Shown here: positions 42,754 to 50,535 of the stretch, piece after piece
How positions within the stretch are numbered: the stretch's first letter is position 1
Layout of the letters: every line of letters begins with the position of its first letter
Assembly (NCBI GenBank): GCA_035944555.1
Contig: DASZAY010000009.1
Location: 310,001 to 374,000 of the forward strand
DNA length: 64,000 bases
Source: CADCWK01 sp035944555
Lineage (GTDB): Bacteria; Chloroflexota; Chloroflexia; Thermomicrobiales; UBA6265
Reading direction: 5' to 3'
Notes under the pieces: model-generated
The model's database searches: none
The model's input: the letters and a program-made list of their open reading frames with translations, nothing else
What the model was told of the DNA's origin: nothing
Translations under genes and position numbers: made by a program

Positions 42754-43511
42754 GGGGCGCTCCGCCGACCGCTCCGGACAATGCGAGCGGCGGCGAGTGC
42801 CGCTCCTACCCCGTTGTCGATGTTGACCACGGTCAGGCCCGGAGCACACGTCTGCAGCATCGACATCAGGGCGCCGGTCCCATCGCCACCCCAGCCATAC
42901 CCGGTCGAGGTCGGTACGCCGATCACCGGGACGTCGACGAGGCCCGCTACCACCGACGGGAGCGCGCCATCCATCCCGGCGACCACGATGATCGCCTGAG
43001 CTCCGTCTTCGGCCAGTGATGACAGCGGACGGACAAGGCGATGCAGTCCCGCCACCCCGACGTCAAGTCGGGAGCGGCTGCCGATCCCGCTCTCATGCAG
43101 AATCGTCTCGATCTCGGCGACGACGACATGGTCAGAGGCGCCGGCCGCGAGGATGCCGACCAGGCCAACCGGCTCCGGCTCGGTGCTACCGAGTCGGCGG
43201 GCGACGATGATTGAGGCTGCCCGCTGGACGGTGTACGCGATCGGCCAGGTGCCCGGCTCGACGCGCGCAATCATGGCCATAGTTTCAGGGGTGCAGCGCG
43301 TGGCGACCGCGCGGCCGTTGGTGGCCGCCAGGCGGTCCAGAGCGTCCCGGACCTGGTCCGGCCGCTTGCCCTGCCCGTAAACGATCTCGGGATCGCCGGT
43401 CCGGCTCCGGCGGTCGGTGTCGACTTCCAGCACGGGATCGGTCGCCTGGAGGCCACCGGACGTCGCCAGCGCGCGACGAACGGCGGCGAAGGGGTCACGG
43501 GTTTCAGTCAT
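42750..43511 (-). CDS. larB: nickel-pincer cofactor biosynthesis protein LarB
   Basis: Carboxylates nicotinate adenine dinucleotide and cleaves its phosphoanhydride to give the pyridinium biscarboxylate intermediate that LarE then sulfurates. The C-terminal half resembles PurE/AIR carboxylase: ILAAGASDHVVVAEIE, then DVGVAGLHRL, AGMDGALPSV and GVPTSTGYGWGGDG. The 253 residues match the family. I chose ATG 43511, which overlaps the tlyA stop by eight bases; a longer open frame is antisense noise. It is the last gene of the yebC-ruvC-tlyA-larB run. larE lies 26 kb away, and larC is not in the window. Confidence 0.92.
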   Translation of the reverse strand: MTETRDPFAAVRRALATSGGLQATDPVLEVDTDRRSRTGDPEIVYGQGKRPDQVRDALDRLAATNGRAVATRCTPETMAMIARVEPGTWPIAYTVQRAASIIVARRLGSTEPEPVGLVGILAAGASDHVVVAEIETILHESGIGSRSRLDVGVAGLHRLVRPLSSLAEDGAQAIIVVAGMDGALPSVVAGLVDVPVIGVPTSTGYGWGGDGTGALMSMLQTCAPGLTVVNIDNGVGAALAAARIVRSGRRSAP

Positions 43512-44331
43512 CGGTGGCGGCTCCAGTATCAACCGCGCCAGTTTTGACCGGGATCGCGGCCATTGCAGCCTCCACCAGGACATCGATGTCGACTCCATGC
43601 GGGCGTTCCACCCGCACGAGGTGCCCAAGGAACTCGGCGTTCCCGGCCGGACCGAGCAGCGTTGACGCTGTCAGCCCCTCGACGTGGAAACCGTTGGCGG
43701 TGGCGGACTCGATCGCCTCCCGGAGCACACGGCGGTGGACCTCCGGGTCGCGGACAACGCCGTTCTTGCCGACGTCCTTCGGCCCGGCCTCGAACTGGGG
43801 TTTGATCAGGGGAATCAGGTGACCGCCGATGCGCAGCAACCGTGCGGCGACCGGGAAGATGAGCGCCAGGGAGATGAACGACACGTCGATCACGACGATG
43901 TCGACCGGCTCGGGAAGGCCTTCGAGCAGGCGCGCGTTGGTTCGCTCCATCACGACGACGCGCTCATCCCGACGTAACCGGTCGTCGAGCTGGCCGTAGC
44001 CGACATCGACGGCATAGACCTTCGTCGCGCCGCGCTGCAGCAGGCAGTCGGTAAAACCGCCCGTGCTGGCGCCAAGGTCGGCGGCGATGGAGCCCGTCGG
44101 GTCGACGCCGAACCGGTCGAGCGCCCCAGCCAGCTTGTCGCCTCCACGGCTGACGAAGCGACGTGCTTCGACAAGTTCGACGCGGTCCGTCGTAGCGACC
44201 GGCTTGCCGGCCTGGGTGACCTTCTGCCCGTTGAGCAGAACATCGCCGGCCATGATGTATGCCCGGGCCCGAGAGCGTGTCTCCAGCAGGCCACGGGCAA
44301 CGACCTCTTCGTCGAGACGCCTGCGGCTCAT
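43504..44331 (-). CDS. tlyA: TlyA-family rRNA (cytidine-2'-O)-methyltransferase / hemolysin A
   Basis: Methylates ribose of cytidines in 16S and/or 23S rRNA. An S4 RNA-binding domain (residues 1-62, with RRRLDEEVVARGLLETR) precedes an FtsJ-like Rossmann methyltransferase: SRGGDKLAGAL with Lys, the SAM loop ADLGASTGGFTDCLL, IDVSFISL, and IKPQFEAG with the second Lys. The 275 residues fit the family. I chose ATG 44331, which overlaps the ruvC stop (ATGA). The older name hemolysin A reflects a secondary phenotype. Confidence 0.93.
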   Translation of the reverse strand: MSRRRLDEEVVARGLLETRSRARAYIMAGDVLLNGQKVTQAGKPVATTDRVELVEARRFVSRGGDKLAGALDRFGVDPTGSIAADLGASTGGFTDCLLQRGATKVYAVDVGYGQLDDRLRRDERVVVMERTNARLLEGLPEPVDIVVIDVSFISLALIFPVAARLLRIGGHLIPLIKPQFEAGPKDVGKNGVVRDPEVHRRVLREAIESATANGFHVEGLTASTLLGPAGNAEFLGHLVRVERPHGVDIDVLVEAAMAAIPVKTGAVDTGAATDD

Positions 44332-44837
44332 GGCTGCCCCACCGTTGGATTTCCGGACAGACCGGCGAAACAGGCAAACTGGGTATGGCAAAGGGCGACG
44401 GCCAGCGCATCGGCGGCGTCATCCGGACGCGGCAGATGGTCCAGGCCCAGAACAATCCGGACCATTTCCTGCATCTGGGCCTTGTCCGCGTTGCCGTAGC
44501 CGGACACGGCCTGCTTGACCTCCGCCGGGGTGTACTCGGCGATCGGGATCGCGGACTGGGCGGCCGCCAGGAGGACGACGCCACGAGCCTGTCCAACCGT
44601 CAGCGCTGTCGTGACATTCCGGGAGAAGAACAGCCGCTCGACCGCGACGACCGACGGCTCGAACTCCTCGATCACGGCGCGCAGGCCCCCGTAAAGATCC
44701 AGCAGCCTGCGAGGCATCTCGTCGTCCGGGGTCGTCTCCAGCACGCCGTAAGCAACCGCCTCCCGGACGTCACCCTCGCTCTGGACGACACCGTAGCCGA
44801 GGCGGGCGGTACCGGGGTCGACCCCTAACGTCAGCAT
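44328..44837 (-). CDS. ruvC: Holliday junction endonuclease RuvC
   Basis: Resolves Holliday junctions bound by RuvAB. The RNase H-fold acidic residues are Asp7 (LGVDPGT), Glu67 (VAVERLF) and a late Asp pair in PDDAADALAVALCH. The 169 residues are typical. It lies 11 bases after yebC, the common yebC-ruvC order, but is followed by tlyA rather than ruvA/ruvB, which are not in the window. Confidence 0.95.
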   Translation of the reverse strand: MLTLGVDPGTARLGYGVVQSEGDVREAVAYGVLETTPDDEMPRRLLDLYGGLRAVIEEFEPSVVAVERLFFSRNVTTALTVGQARGVVLLAAAQSAIPIAEYTPAEVKQAVSGYGNADKAQMQEMVRIVLGLDHLPRPDDAADALAVALCHTQFACFAGLSGNPTVGQP

Positions 44838-44848
44838 CCGGGCCGTGC

Positions 44849-45595
44849 CTACCCCGCCGCGGCCATCAGCTCGTCGCTGACCTCTAAGTTGGAGTAGACG
44901 GTCTGGACATCGTCGAGGTCCTCGAGCTTCTCGACCAGGCGCATCACCTTCGTCGCCATCTCGTCCTCGAGGTTCATCGTCGTCTTGGGCCGCATGATCA
45001 GCTCGGCGTGCTCGATCTCGTAGCCGGCACCGGCGATGGCCTCCTGGACGCGATGGAGGTCCGTGGACTCGGTGTAGATCTCGACTGCGCCGTCGCCTTC
45101 CACGACATCCGCCGCGCCGGCGTCGATGGCCGCCATCGACAGCTCGTCGACGGTATCGCCATCGGCCTCGATGATGATCTGCCCGACCTGGTCGAACATC
45201 CAGCTGACGCTGCCGGACTCGCCGAGCGTCCCGCCAGCGCGGGTCAGCGCGGACCGGACCTCGCCGACGGTCCGGTTCCGGTTATCGGTCAGGGCGTAGA
45301 TCATCAGAGCCGTCCCACCGGGTCCGTAGCCCTCGTAGTACAGCTCGTCGTAGTTGTCGCCGCCGGTCTCACCGGATCCACGCTCGATCGCCCGGTCGAT
45401 GTTGTCCTTGGGCATGGACGCGGCGCGAGCGCGCTGCACGGCGAGGCGGAGGCGCGGGTTGCTGTCCGGGTCCGGAAGACCCGAGCGCGACGCCACGGTG
45501 ATCTCGCGGGCCAGCTTGGTGAAAAGCTGACCTCGCTTGGCATCGGCAGCGCCCTTCTGGCGCTTGATCGTCGACCATTTTGAGTGACCGGACAT
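44849..45595 (-). CDS. yebC: YebC/PmpR-family regulator (TACO1-like)
   Basis: A 248-residue protein of the YebC family. The start MSGHSKWSTIKRQKGAAD is diagnostic; DNIDRAIERGSG and YEGYGPGGTALMIYALTDN follow. Members bind DNA as regulators in some bacteria; recent work on YebC-type proteins points to the ribosome, easing stalling at proline runs. Which applies here is not shown by sequence. It heads the yebC-ruvC-tlyA-larB operon and has an extended -10 promoter upstream. Confidence 0.95.
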   Translation of the reverse strand: MSGHSKWSTIKRQKGAADAKRGQLFTKLAREITVASRSGLPDPDSNPRLRLAVQRARAASMPKDNIDRAIERGSGETGGDNYDELYYEGYGPGGTALMIYALTDNRNRTVGEVRSALTRAGGTLGESGSVSWMFDQVGQIIIEADGDTVDELSMAAIDAGAADVVEGDGAVEIYTESTDLHRVQEAIAGAGYEIEHAELIMRPKTTMNLEDEMATKVMRLVEKLEDLDDVQTVYSNLEVSDELMAAAG

Positions 45596-45703
45596 GGTCG
45601 TCTACTCCTCACTGCTGGGTGATGTTGGCGGGCTTCGACCTTGGACCGGTCACAACGACAGTGTGACGAGGCGCAGCGCAGGCTGCCCGTCCGATTGGGG
45701 CCG

Positions 45704-45712
45704 AATATACCA
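45704..45712 (-). promoter_or_regulatory. extended -10 promoter for the yebC operon
   Basis: On the minus strand the sequence reads TGGTATATT, an extended -10 element, about 110 bases before the yebC ATG. A GGACA at roughly -35 is spaced too far to count. The 455-base gap 45596-46050 holds this, the rpoD promoter and a candidate leader ORF; I see no other gene there. Confidence 0.45.
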
Positions 45713-45831
45713 CCGCCACCCGTCCAGCCTGTCCGATCCCGCCATGACTACGCAATCACCAAACGCGTTGAAGTCCTGCGATTCCCTTTCACCTCCTGTC
45801 ATTGAATCGGCGTGGACCGCGGGTTCCTTAC

Positions 45832-45860
45832 TTGAAACGACACCTTCGTTCAACTACCCT
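45832..45860 (+). promoter_or_regulatory. candidate rpoD promoter
   Basis: TTGAAA (45832-45837), a 17-base spacer and TACCCT (45855-45860). This gives five and four matches to the sigma-70 consensus and a leader of about 185 bases before the rpoD ATG. Surrounding sequence is noticeably less GC-rich than the genes. Confidence 0.5.
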
Positions 45861-45961
45861 GATATCACTAACGGAATCCGACTACAGCCGGAAAGGACTG
45901 CTCGCCCCCCGCATTCCCGGTGTCATCGCGCCCGCAGCCAGCAGCTGACGGAGGCTCGGTC

Positions 45962-46177
45962 ATGTCGGTCCGATCGGACATTGCCGATTGGCGTCCACAT
46001 GCCCGTACCATGCGTCAGCCAGACCCCCACAAAGAGGTGCATCTGCTGAAATGGTTACGACGCTACTCGCCAAGGGCAAGGACCAGGGCTATCTCCTCTC
46101 CGATGACATCATGGCCGCATTCCCGCAGGCCGAAGAGAATCTCGACTCGCTGGACGAGTTCTATACCTCTCTCGTAG
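45962..46177 (+). CDS. candidate leader ORF overlapping the rpoD start
   Basis: A 71-codon frame starts at ATG 45962 with GGAGG (45950-45954) seven bases upstream, a better ribosome site than that of rpoD. It begins MSVRSDIADWRPHARTM, runs through the rpoD start in another frame and ends at 46177. The second half is antisense-free but is simply rpoD read out of frame, with Arg/Ser-rich composition, so it may not encode a functional protein. It could couple or delay rpoD translation. Weakly supported. Confidence 0.2.
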   Translation: MSVRSDIADWRPHARTMRQPDPHKEVHLLKWLRRYSPRARTRAISSPMTSWPHSRRPKRISTRWTSSIPLS

Positions 46178-47271
46178 CGGCAGGCATCGAGGTCCTCGAG
46201 ACCGCGCCCGCTCCTGTCTCGGCCAAGGTCGCCGACTCACCCAGCACGACCAGCCGCCGCTCTCGCTCAACCGCGGCTCGTGCCACTGACCGTGCGGGCA
46301 CCGCGCTCGAGCGCACCAACGCCCAGATCGCCAGCGAGCGCCATGAAGCCGAGCAGGCTGCGGCCGGCGTCAGCGACAGTGTTCGCCTCTACCTTCAGGA
46401 GATCGGCGAGACCAACCTCCTCACCATGGAGGAGGAAGTCTGGCTGTCCAAGCGGATGGAGAGAGGGCTTGCCGCCGTCGAGCGCCTCGCGACACCGGGG
46501 CTCGCCGCCTCCGACCGCATGGAGCTGTTGGCCGATAAGGAGGACGGGGATCGCGCTCGCAACCACCTGATCCAGGCCAACCTACGCCTCGTGGTCTCCG
46601 TCGCCAAGAAGTACGTCGGTCGCGGTCTGTCGTTCCTGGACCTGATCCAGGAAGGCAACATCGGCCTGATGAAGGCGACCGACAAGTTCGACTACAAGCG
46701 CGGGTTCAAGTTCAGCACCTACGCGACATGGTGGATCCGCCAGGCGATCACGCGGGCCATCTCGGACCAGAGCCGCACGATCCGGCTCCCGGTCCATGTC
46801 GGAGAGACGATCAACCGGGTCAAGAAGACCAGCCACCGGCTGCAGCAGATCCTCGAGCGTGAGCCGAGCAAGGAAGAGCTGGCCCGGGCACTGGATCTCC
46901 CGGAGGACAAGGTCCGGCAGGTCCTCGATGTCTCCCGACATCCGATCAGCCTCGAGGCGCCCGTCGGCAATGAAGGCGACGCGTTCCTGGGCGACTTCAT
47001 CGAGGACGACAAGATCGCCACCCCGATGGAGGTCGCATCCCAGCACCTCCTGAAGTCGCAGATCGGCGAGGCGCTCGACAAGCTCACCGATCGCGAGCGG
47101 AAGATCATCCTCCTCCGGTTCGGGCTGCAGGATGGCCGGTTCCGCACCCTGGAGGAAGTGGGGCGCGAGTTCGGCATCACGCGCGAGCGCATCCGGCAGA
47201 TCGAAGCCAAGGCGCTGCGCAAGCTACGGCACCCGAGCTACAGCCGCACACTTCAGGGGTACCTGGAGTAG
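46051..47271 (+). CDS. rpoD: primary RNA polymerase sigma factor RpoD/SigA
   Basis: Housekeeping sigma-70 factor. A short region 1.1 (GYLLSDDIMAAFPQAEENLD, about 12-31) is followed by an Ala/Ser/Arg linker, region 1.2 (YLQEIGETNLLTMEEE), region 2 (FLDLIQEGNIGLMKA, then STYATWWIRQAITRAI), region 3, and the region 4 HTH (LEEVGREFGITRERIRQIE). The 406 residues fit a group 1 sigma without the proteobacterial insertion. I chose ATG 46051; TTG 45988 in frame would add 21 residues without matches and lacks a site. It stands alone between a promoter and a terminator; dnaG is not adjacent. Confidence 0.95.
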   Translation: MVTTLLAKGKDQGYLLSDDIMAAFPQAEENLDSLDEFYTSLVAAGIEVLETAPAPVSAKVADSPSTTSRRSRSTAARATDRAGTALERTNAQIASERHEAEQAAAGVSDSVRLYLQEIGETNLLTMEEEVWLSKRMERGLAAVERLATPGLAASDRMELLADKEDGDRARNHLIQANLRLVVSVAKKYVGRGLSFLDLIQEGNIGLMKATDKFDYKRGFKFSTYATWWIRQAITRAISDQSRTIRLPVHVGETINRVKKTSHRLQQILEREPSKEELARALDLPEDKVRQVLDVSRHPISLEAPVGNEGDAFLGDFIEDDKIATPMEVASQHLLKSQIGEALDKLTDRERKIILLRFGLQDGRFRTLEEVGREFGITRERIRQIEAKALRKLRHPSYSRTLQGYLE

Positions 47272-47294
47272 TAGAGCGACCACTCCGAACGACA

Positions 47295-47332
47295 TGAGAA
47301 TGCCCCGGCCGATTGTAGCCGGGGCGTTCTCA
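47295..47332. terminator. bidirectional terminator between rpoD and fabF
   Basis: A 15-base-pair stem (tgagaatgccccggc against gccggggcgttctca) with one U-G wobble and an eight-base loop. It lies between the convergent stops at 47271 and 47356, followed by CTTCCTAAATTCC. Confidence 0.85.
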
Positions 47333-47355
47333 CTTCCTAAATTCCGGCGTGTCGA

Positions 47356-48606
47356 CTACGGTACGTACCGGGAGAAGATCAGCGAGACGTTGTGACCGCC
47401 GAAGCCGAGCGAGTTGGACATCACATGGCCCAGCGTCGCCGGACGGGCAACGTTCGGAACCACGTCGAGCTGGCAGTCCGGGTCGGGCGTCTGGTAATTG
47501 ATCGTAGGTGGGATCACGCCATCCCGCATCGCGCAGAGCGAGATGACGGCCTCGATTGACCCGGCGGCACCCAGAAGGTGTCCCGTCATGGATTTGGTCG
47601 ACGAGACGGGTAAAGTATCGGCGTGCCCGTCGAAGGTTGTCCGGATCGCGATGGTCTCCAGTTTCTCATTGAGCGGCGTCGAGGTGCCGTGGGCGTTGAC
47701 GTAGTCGATCTCGGCGGCGGTAAGACCGGCCGACGCCAGAGCGTGTCGCATGGCCCGGACCGCTCCTTCTCCACCCGGCGCCGGCTGCACGAGGTGATGG
47801 GCATCGTCGGTCATCGCGTACCCGGTCAGCTCGCCAAGGATACGGGCGTCACGGCCGAGCGCCCGCTCCTCGGATTCCAGGACGAGCATTGCCCCACCCT
47901 CGCCCAGGACGAAGCCGTCGCGTCCGGCGTCGAAGGGACGTGACGCACCGGCCGGATCGTCGTCGCGTCGGGAAAGCGCACCCATCGCGCTGAACCCCGC
48001 GACGCTCAGCCGGGTAACAGGGGCCTCCGAGCCACCCGCGATTACGACGTCGGCGTCGCCGCGCCGGATGATCTCCGCCGCCTCACCGATCGCGTGGGCT
48101 GCCGACGCACATGCCGAGACGGGCGCGTAGTTCGGACCGCTCGCCCCGATAGCGATCGCGACGTTCCCGGACGCCATATTGGGCAGCATCATTGGGACGA
48201 CGAAGGGTCCAAGCCGGGATGGTCCGCGCTCGAGGAGCGTCTCCATCCCCGATTCGATCGTCTCCAGCCCGCCGACCGCGGTCGCGGAGATGACACCGAC
48301 GCGCTGCGCCTCGCCGGGACCTATCTCCAGCCCGGCGTCACGGACGGCCTCAAGCGCCGCAGCGACGGCGTAGTGACTGAACCGGTCCATCCGCCGCGCT
48401 TCCTTGCGACCGATGATGGCGCCCGCGTCGAAATCGCGGACCTCCGCGGCGAAGGTCGTTTCATACCCAGCCGTATCGAAGCGCGTGATTGGAGCCACTC
48501 CGGATTGCCCGGCACGGACGGCTGCCCAGAGCGTCGGGACGTCGTTCCCAAGTGGTCCGACACAACCCTGTCCGGTGATGACGACGCGCCGGCGATCCTG
48601 TCTCAT
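47356..48606 (-). CDS. fabF: beta-ketoacyl-ACP synthase II
   Basis: Condensing enzyme for fatty-acid elongation. The 416 residues show the thiolase-fold triad: Cys in SACASAAHAIGEA (near 165), His in VNAHGTSTPLNE (near 303) and His in KSMTGHLLGAAG (near 340). PNMASGNVAI and SNSLGFGGHN are further signatures. I chose ATG 48606 with GGAGA about five bases upstream; a 16-residue extension to 48654 has no match. It is not clustered with other fab genes here (plsX and acpS are elsewhere in the window). Confidence 0.95.
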   Translation of the reverse strand: MRQDRRRVVITGQGCVGPLGNDVPTLWAAVRAGQSGVAPITRFDTAGYETTFAAEVRDFDAGAIIGRKEARRMDRFSHYAVAAALEAVRDAGLEIGPGEAQRVGVISATAVGGLETIESGMETLLERGPSRLGPFVVPMMLPNMASGNVAIAIGASGPNYAPVSACASAAHAIGEAAEIIRRGDADVVIAGGSEAPVTRLSVAGFSAMGALSRRDDDPAGASRPFDAGRDGFVLGEGGAMLVLESEERALGRDARILGELTGYAMTDDAHHLVQPAPGGEGAVRAMRHALASAGLTAAEIDYVNAHGTSTPLNEKLETIAIRTTFDGHADTLPVSSTKSMTGHLLGAAGSIEAVISLCAMRDGVIPPTINYQTPDPDCQLDVVPNVARPATLGHVMSNSLGFGGHNVSLIFSRYVP

Positions 48607-48692
48607 GCCTGTCTCCGGTAGTAGGTCGAGCCATTGGTAGCGGTGGCAAATCACGTGCTACGCTCTAGTCGGCCAGCCCTGCGGTGTTCGTG

Positions 48693-48722
48693 ATGACTGA
48701 CGATGTCTTGAGCCAATAATAT
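48693..48722 (+). promoter_or_regulatory. candidate promoter for holA
   Basis: ATGACT (48693-48698), an 18-base spacer and TAATAT (48717-48722). It lies about 185 bases before the holA start in the 299-base gap between divergent fabF and holA. The same AT-rich patch reads TATTAT on the minus strand and may also serve fabF. I see no gene in the gap. Confidence 0.4.
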
Positions 48723-48905
48723 CGAGCCGGGAGCTGTCTCAGGCCGGTCCGCCGGTACGGATGGCGCCCACCTGCTTTGCAGGTTCAAGGCTCCGCAGCA
48801 CACGGCACTCGCGGGATTGGTCTTTCCCCCTTGTCTCCCCTCCTCCCAGCACGATAATCGACGCACGCGGTCCGCACCGCCAGCCCCGCCGAGGTACCCA
48901 GGCAG

Positions 48906-49949
48906 ATGATCGCCATCTTCTGTGGCATGGACGGGAACAGCGTCCGGGCCGCCGCTGCCGCCCTCGTCGCGGAACGTGACCCGGACGGGCAGAGTACGTC
49001 CAGGCTCGACGGACGCACAGCATCCATCAGCGAGATCGTCAATCAGGTCGGTGCCGCCGGGTTCTTCGGGGGCGGTCGCGTCGTGGTCGTCACTGACCTG
49101 CTCTCACGGGCCAAGCGGGGCGGGAAGAAGGCCGACGCAGACGCGGATGACGACGCCCCGGCGGTCGATGTGGCTCCCATCTTCCAGGCGACGCGACCGG
49201 AGAATCTCCTGGTCCTCGTCGAAACGATGACTGCTTCCCTGCCCGCCGCTGTCCGGAAGGCGATGCCGCCCGACGCCACGCACGAGCAGTTCGACCCGCC
49301 ACGCGGCCAGGTGTTGGTCAACTGGATCCAGCGGAAGGCGCGCGAAGAGGGCAGCTCGATCGAACCGAACGTCGCACGCACCCTCGCCCAGCGGTTGTAC
49401 CCGCAGTCGTGGCAGGCCGCCCCGACCAACACTCGCTACGACCGTCCGCCTGACATGGACCTGATCGCCAACGAGGTTTCGAAGCTCGTCAGTGCCGCCT
49501 GGCCCGATCCGGTGACCATAGCGACGATCGACGAGATGGCGATCGAGGGCGACAGCGACCAGATCTTCCGGTTCGGGGACGCCGCCGCGGCGGGCAACCT
49601 CCGGACGGCGCTCCCGGAACTCCTCCGGCTGATGGACGCCGGCGAGGAGCCGGCGCGCCTGAGTGCCCAGCTCGCGCAGCAGGTCGAGTTGACGACGGTG
49701 ATCGAGCAGGCCGGGACCCGGCCCGCTGCCACGATCGCACGGGACCTGGGGTTGGGCACGCCCGGTCGGGTCAATGCGCTGCAGAACCAGCGACGCAAGG
49801 GTGGCAGGCCGGCCCGCGTCGCGATCGCGGCGACCCTCGAGGCCGATCGTGCGACCAAGCGTGGGCGGCTCCGGAGTCCGACTGATGCACTCTATTCGAC
49901 ACTTGGTGATCTTGCCCCGGGGAACGAGCGCGAGCCCGTCACGGGGTAG
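48906..49949 (+). CDS. holA: DNA polymerase III subunit delta
   Basis: Clamp-loader subunit that opens the beta clamp. The 347-residue protein starts MIAIFCGMDGNSVRAAA and has the delta-type pattern: FFGGGRVVVVTDL near residues 57-69, then a LLVLVETM strand, DLIANEVSKLVSAA in the middle, and a C-terminal helical domain with DAGEEPARLSAQLAQQ and ARDLGLGTPGRVNALQ. An acidic Asp/Ala/Lys insertion (KKADADADDDAPAVD, about 78-92) is unusual. It is followed by a terminator and convergent rpsT; the holA/rpsT neighbourhood is very common in bacteria, which supports the call. Confidence 0.9.
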   Translation: MIAIFCGMDGNSVRAAAAALVAERDPDGQSTSRLDGRTASISEIVNQVGAAGFFGGGRVVVVTDLLSRAKRGGKKADADADDDAPAVDVAPIFQATRPENLLVLVETMTASLPAAVRKAMPPDATHEQFDPPRGQVLVNWIQRKAREEGSSIEPNVARTLAQRLYPQSWQAAPTNTRYDRPPDMDLIANEVSKLVSAAWPDPVTIATIDEMAIEGDSDQIFRFGDAAAAGNLRTALPELLRLMDAGEEPARLSAQLAQQVELTTVIEQAGTRPAATIARDLGLGTPGRVNALQNQRRKGGRPARVAIAATLEADRATKRGRLRSPTDALYSTLGDLAPGNEREPVTG

Positions 49950-49974
49950 ATCCCTTCGCGATGCTCGGGAGAAT

Positions 49975-50011
49975 AGAGAAGGCCCGGCGCGCCGTGCGCC
50001 GGGCCTTCTCT
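49975..50011. terminator. bidirectional terminator between holA and rpsT
   Basis: A stem of about 16 base pairs (gagaaggcccggcgc and complement) closes on GCCGT and is followed by TTTCC on the plus side. Reading leftward, AATA-rich sequence gives a short U-run for rpsT. Confidence 0.88.
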
Positions 50012-50031
50012 TTCCCCGCGTGGCAGCGTGC

Positions 50032-50304
50032 CTAGGCCGCTGCGGTGCGGGCGTTGTACTTCGCCATCAGCCGGGACTTGCGCCGGGCGGCGTTGTTCCG
50101 GTGGATGATGCCCTTGCGCGCGGTGCGGTCAAGCATGCTGACGGCCCGGCCAACGGCCGACGTCGCGGTCTCCTCGTCCTCGTTCTGGACGGCCAGAACG
50201 GCCTTCTTGACCAGCGTCCGGCAGGCGGAGATGTACGGGCGGCGGCTATCGTGGCGGCGCTGGGCGACGCGGATGCGCTTGCGGGCAGACTTGCTGTTGG
50301 CCAA
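50032..50304 (-). CDS. rpsT: 30S ribosomal protein S20
   Basis: Small-subunit protein that binds 16S rRNA helices 6, 9 and 44. The 90-residue form begins at TTG 50304, giving (M)ANSKSARKRIRVAQRR, the family start; AGAAGGA lies about nine bases upstream. KGIIHRNNAARRKSRL is the conserved C-terminal helix. The open frame upstream to 50616 is not coding. A weak TTG start is a common feature of rpsT in other bacteria, where S20 limits its own translation. Confidence 0.95.
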   Translation of the reverse strand: MANSKSARKRIRVAQRRHDSRRPYISACRTLVKKAVLAVQNEDEETATSAVGRAVSMLDRTARKGIIHRNNAARRKSRLMAKYNARTAAA

Positions 50305-50535
50305 CTGATGCCATCCTTCTCGGGTACGGTGGAAACAACCGGTGTAGCGGACATGGTGATGGCACCGGAAGTGGCGCCGGAATCGACGCGCAATGGTACC
50401 AGATCCGCGAGAACAGGGCAATCCGGCGGATAATCGCCTATTCACGGTGTCCCCGTATACTGACCCGTCGCCTGCCACGTCAGGTTCGGTGTATCCGTGG
50501 ATCGGTTGATCCGCGGAGCTGGCGAGAGGAAGCCC

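Noticed and set aside
50400..50480. GTATACTG as a plus-strand promoter for murJ
   Set aside because: No -35 hexamer at the right spacing. A weak minus-strand CTGACG-18-TATACG could serve rpsT, but evidence is too thin to list.
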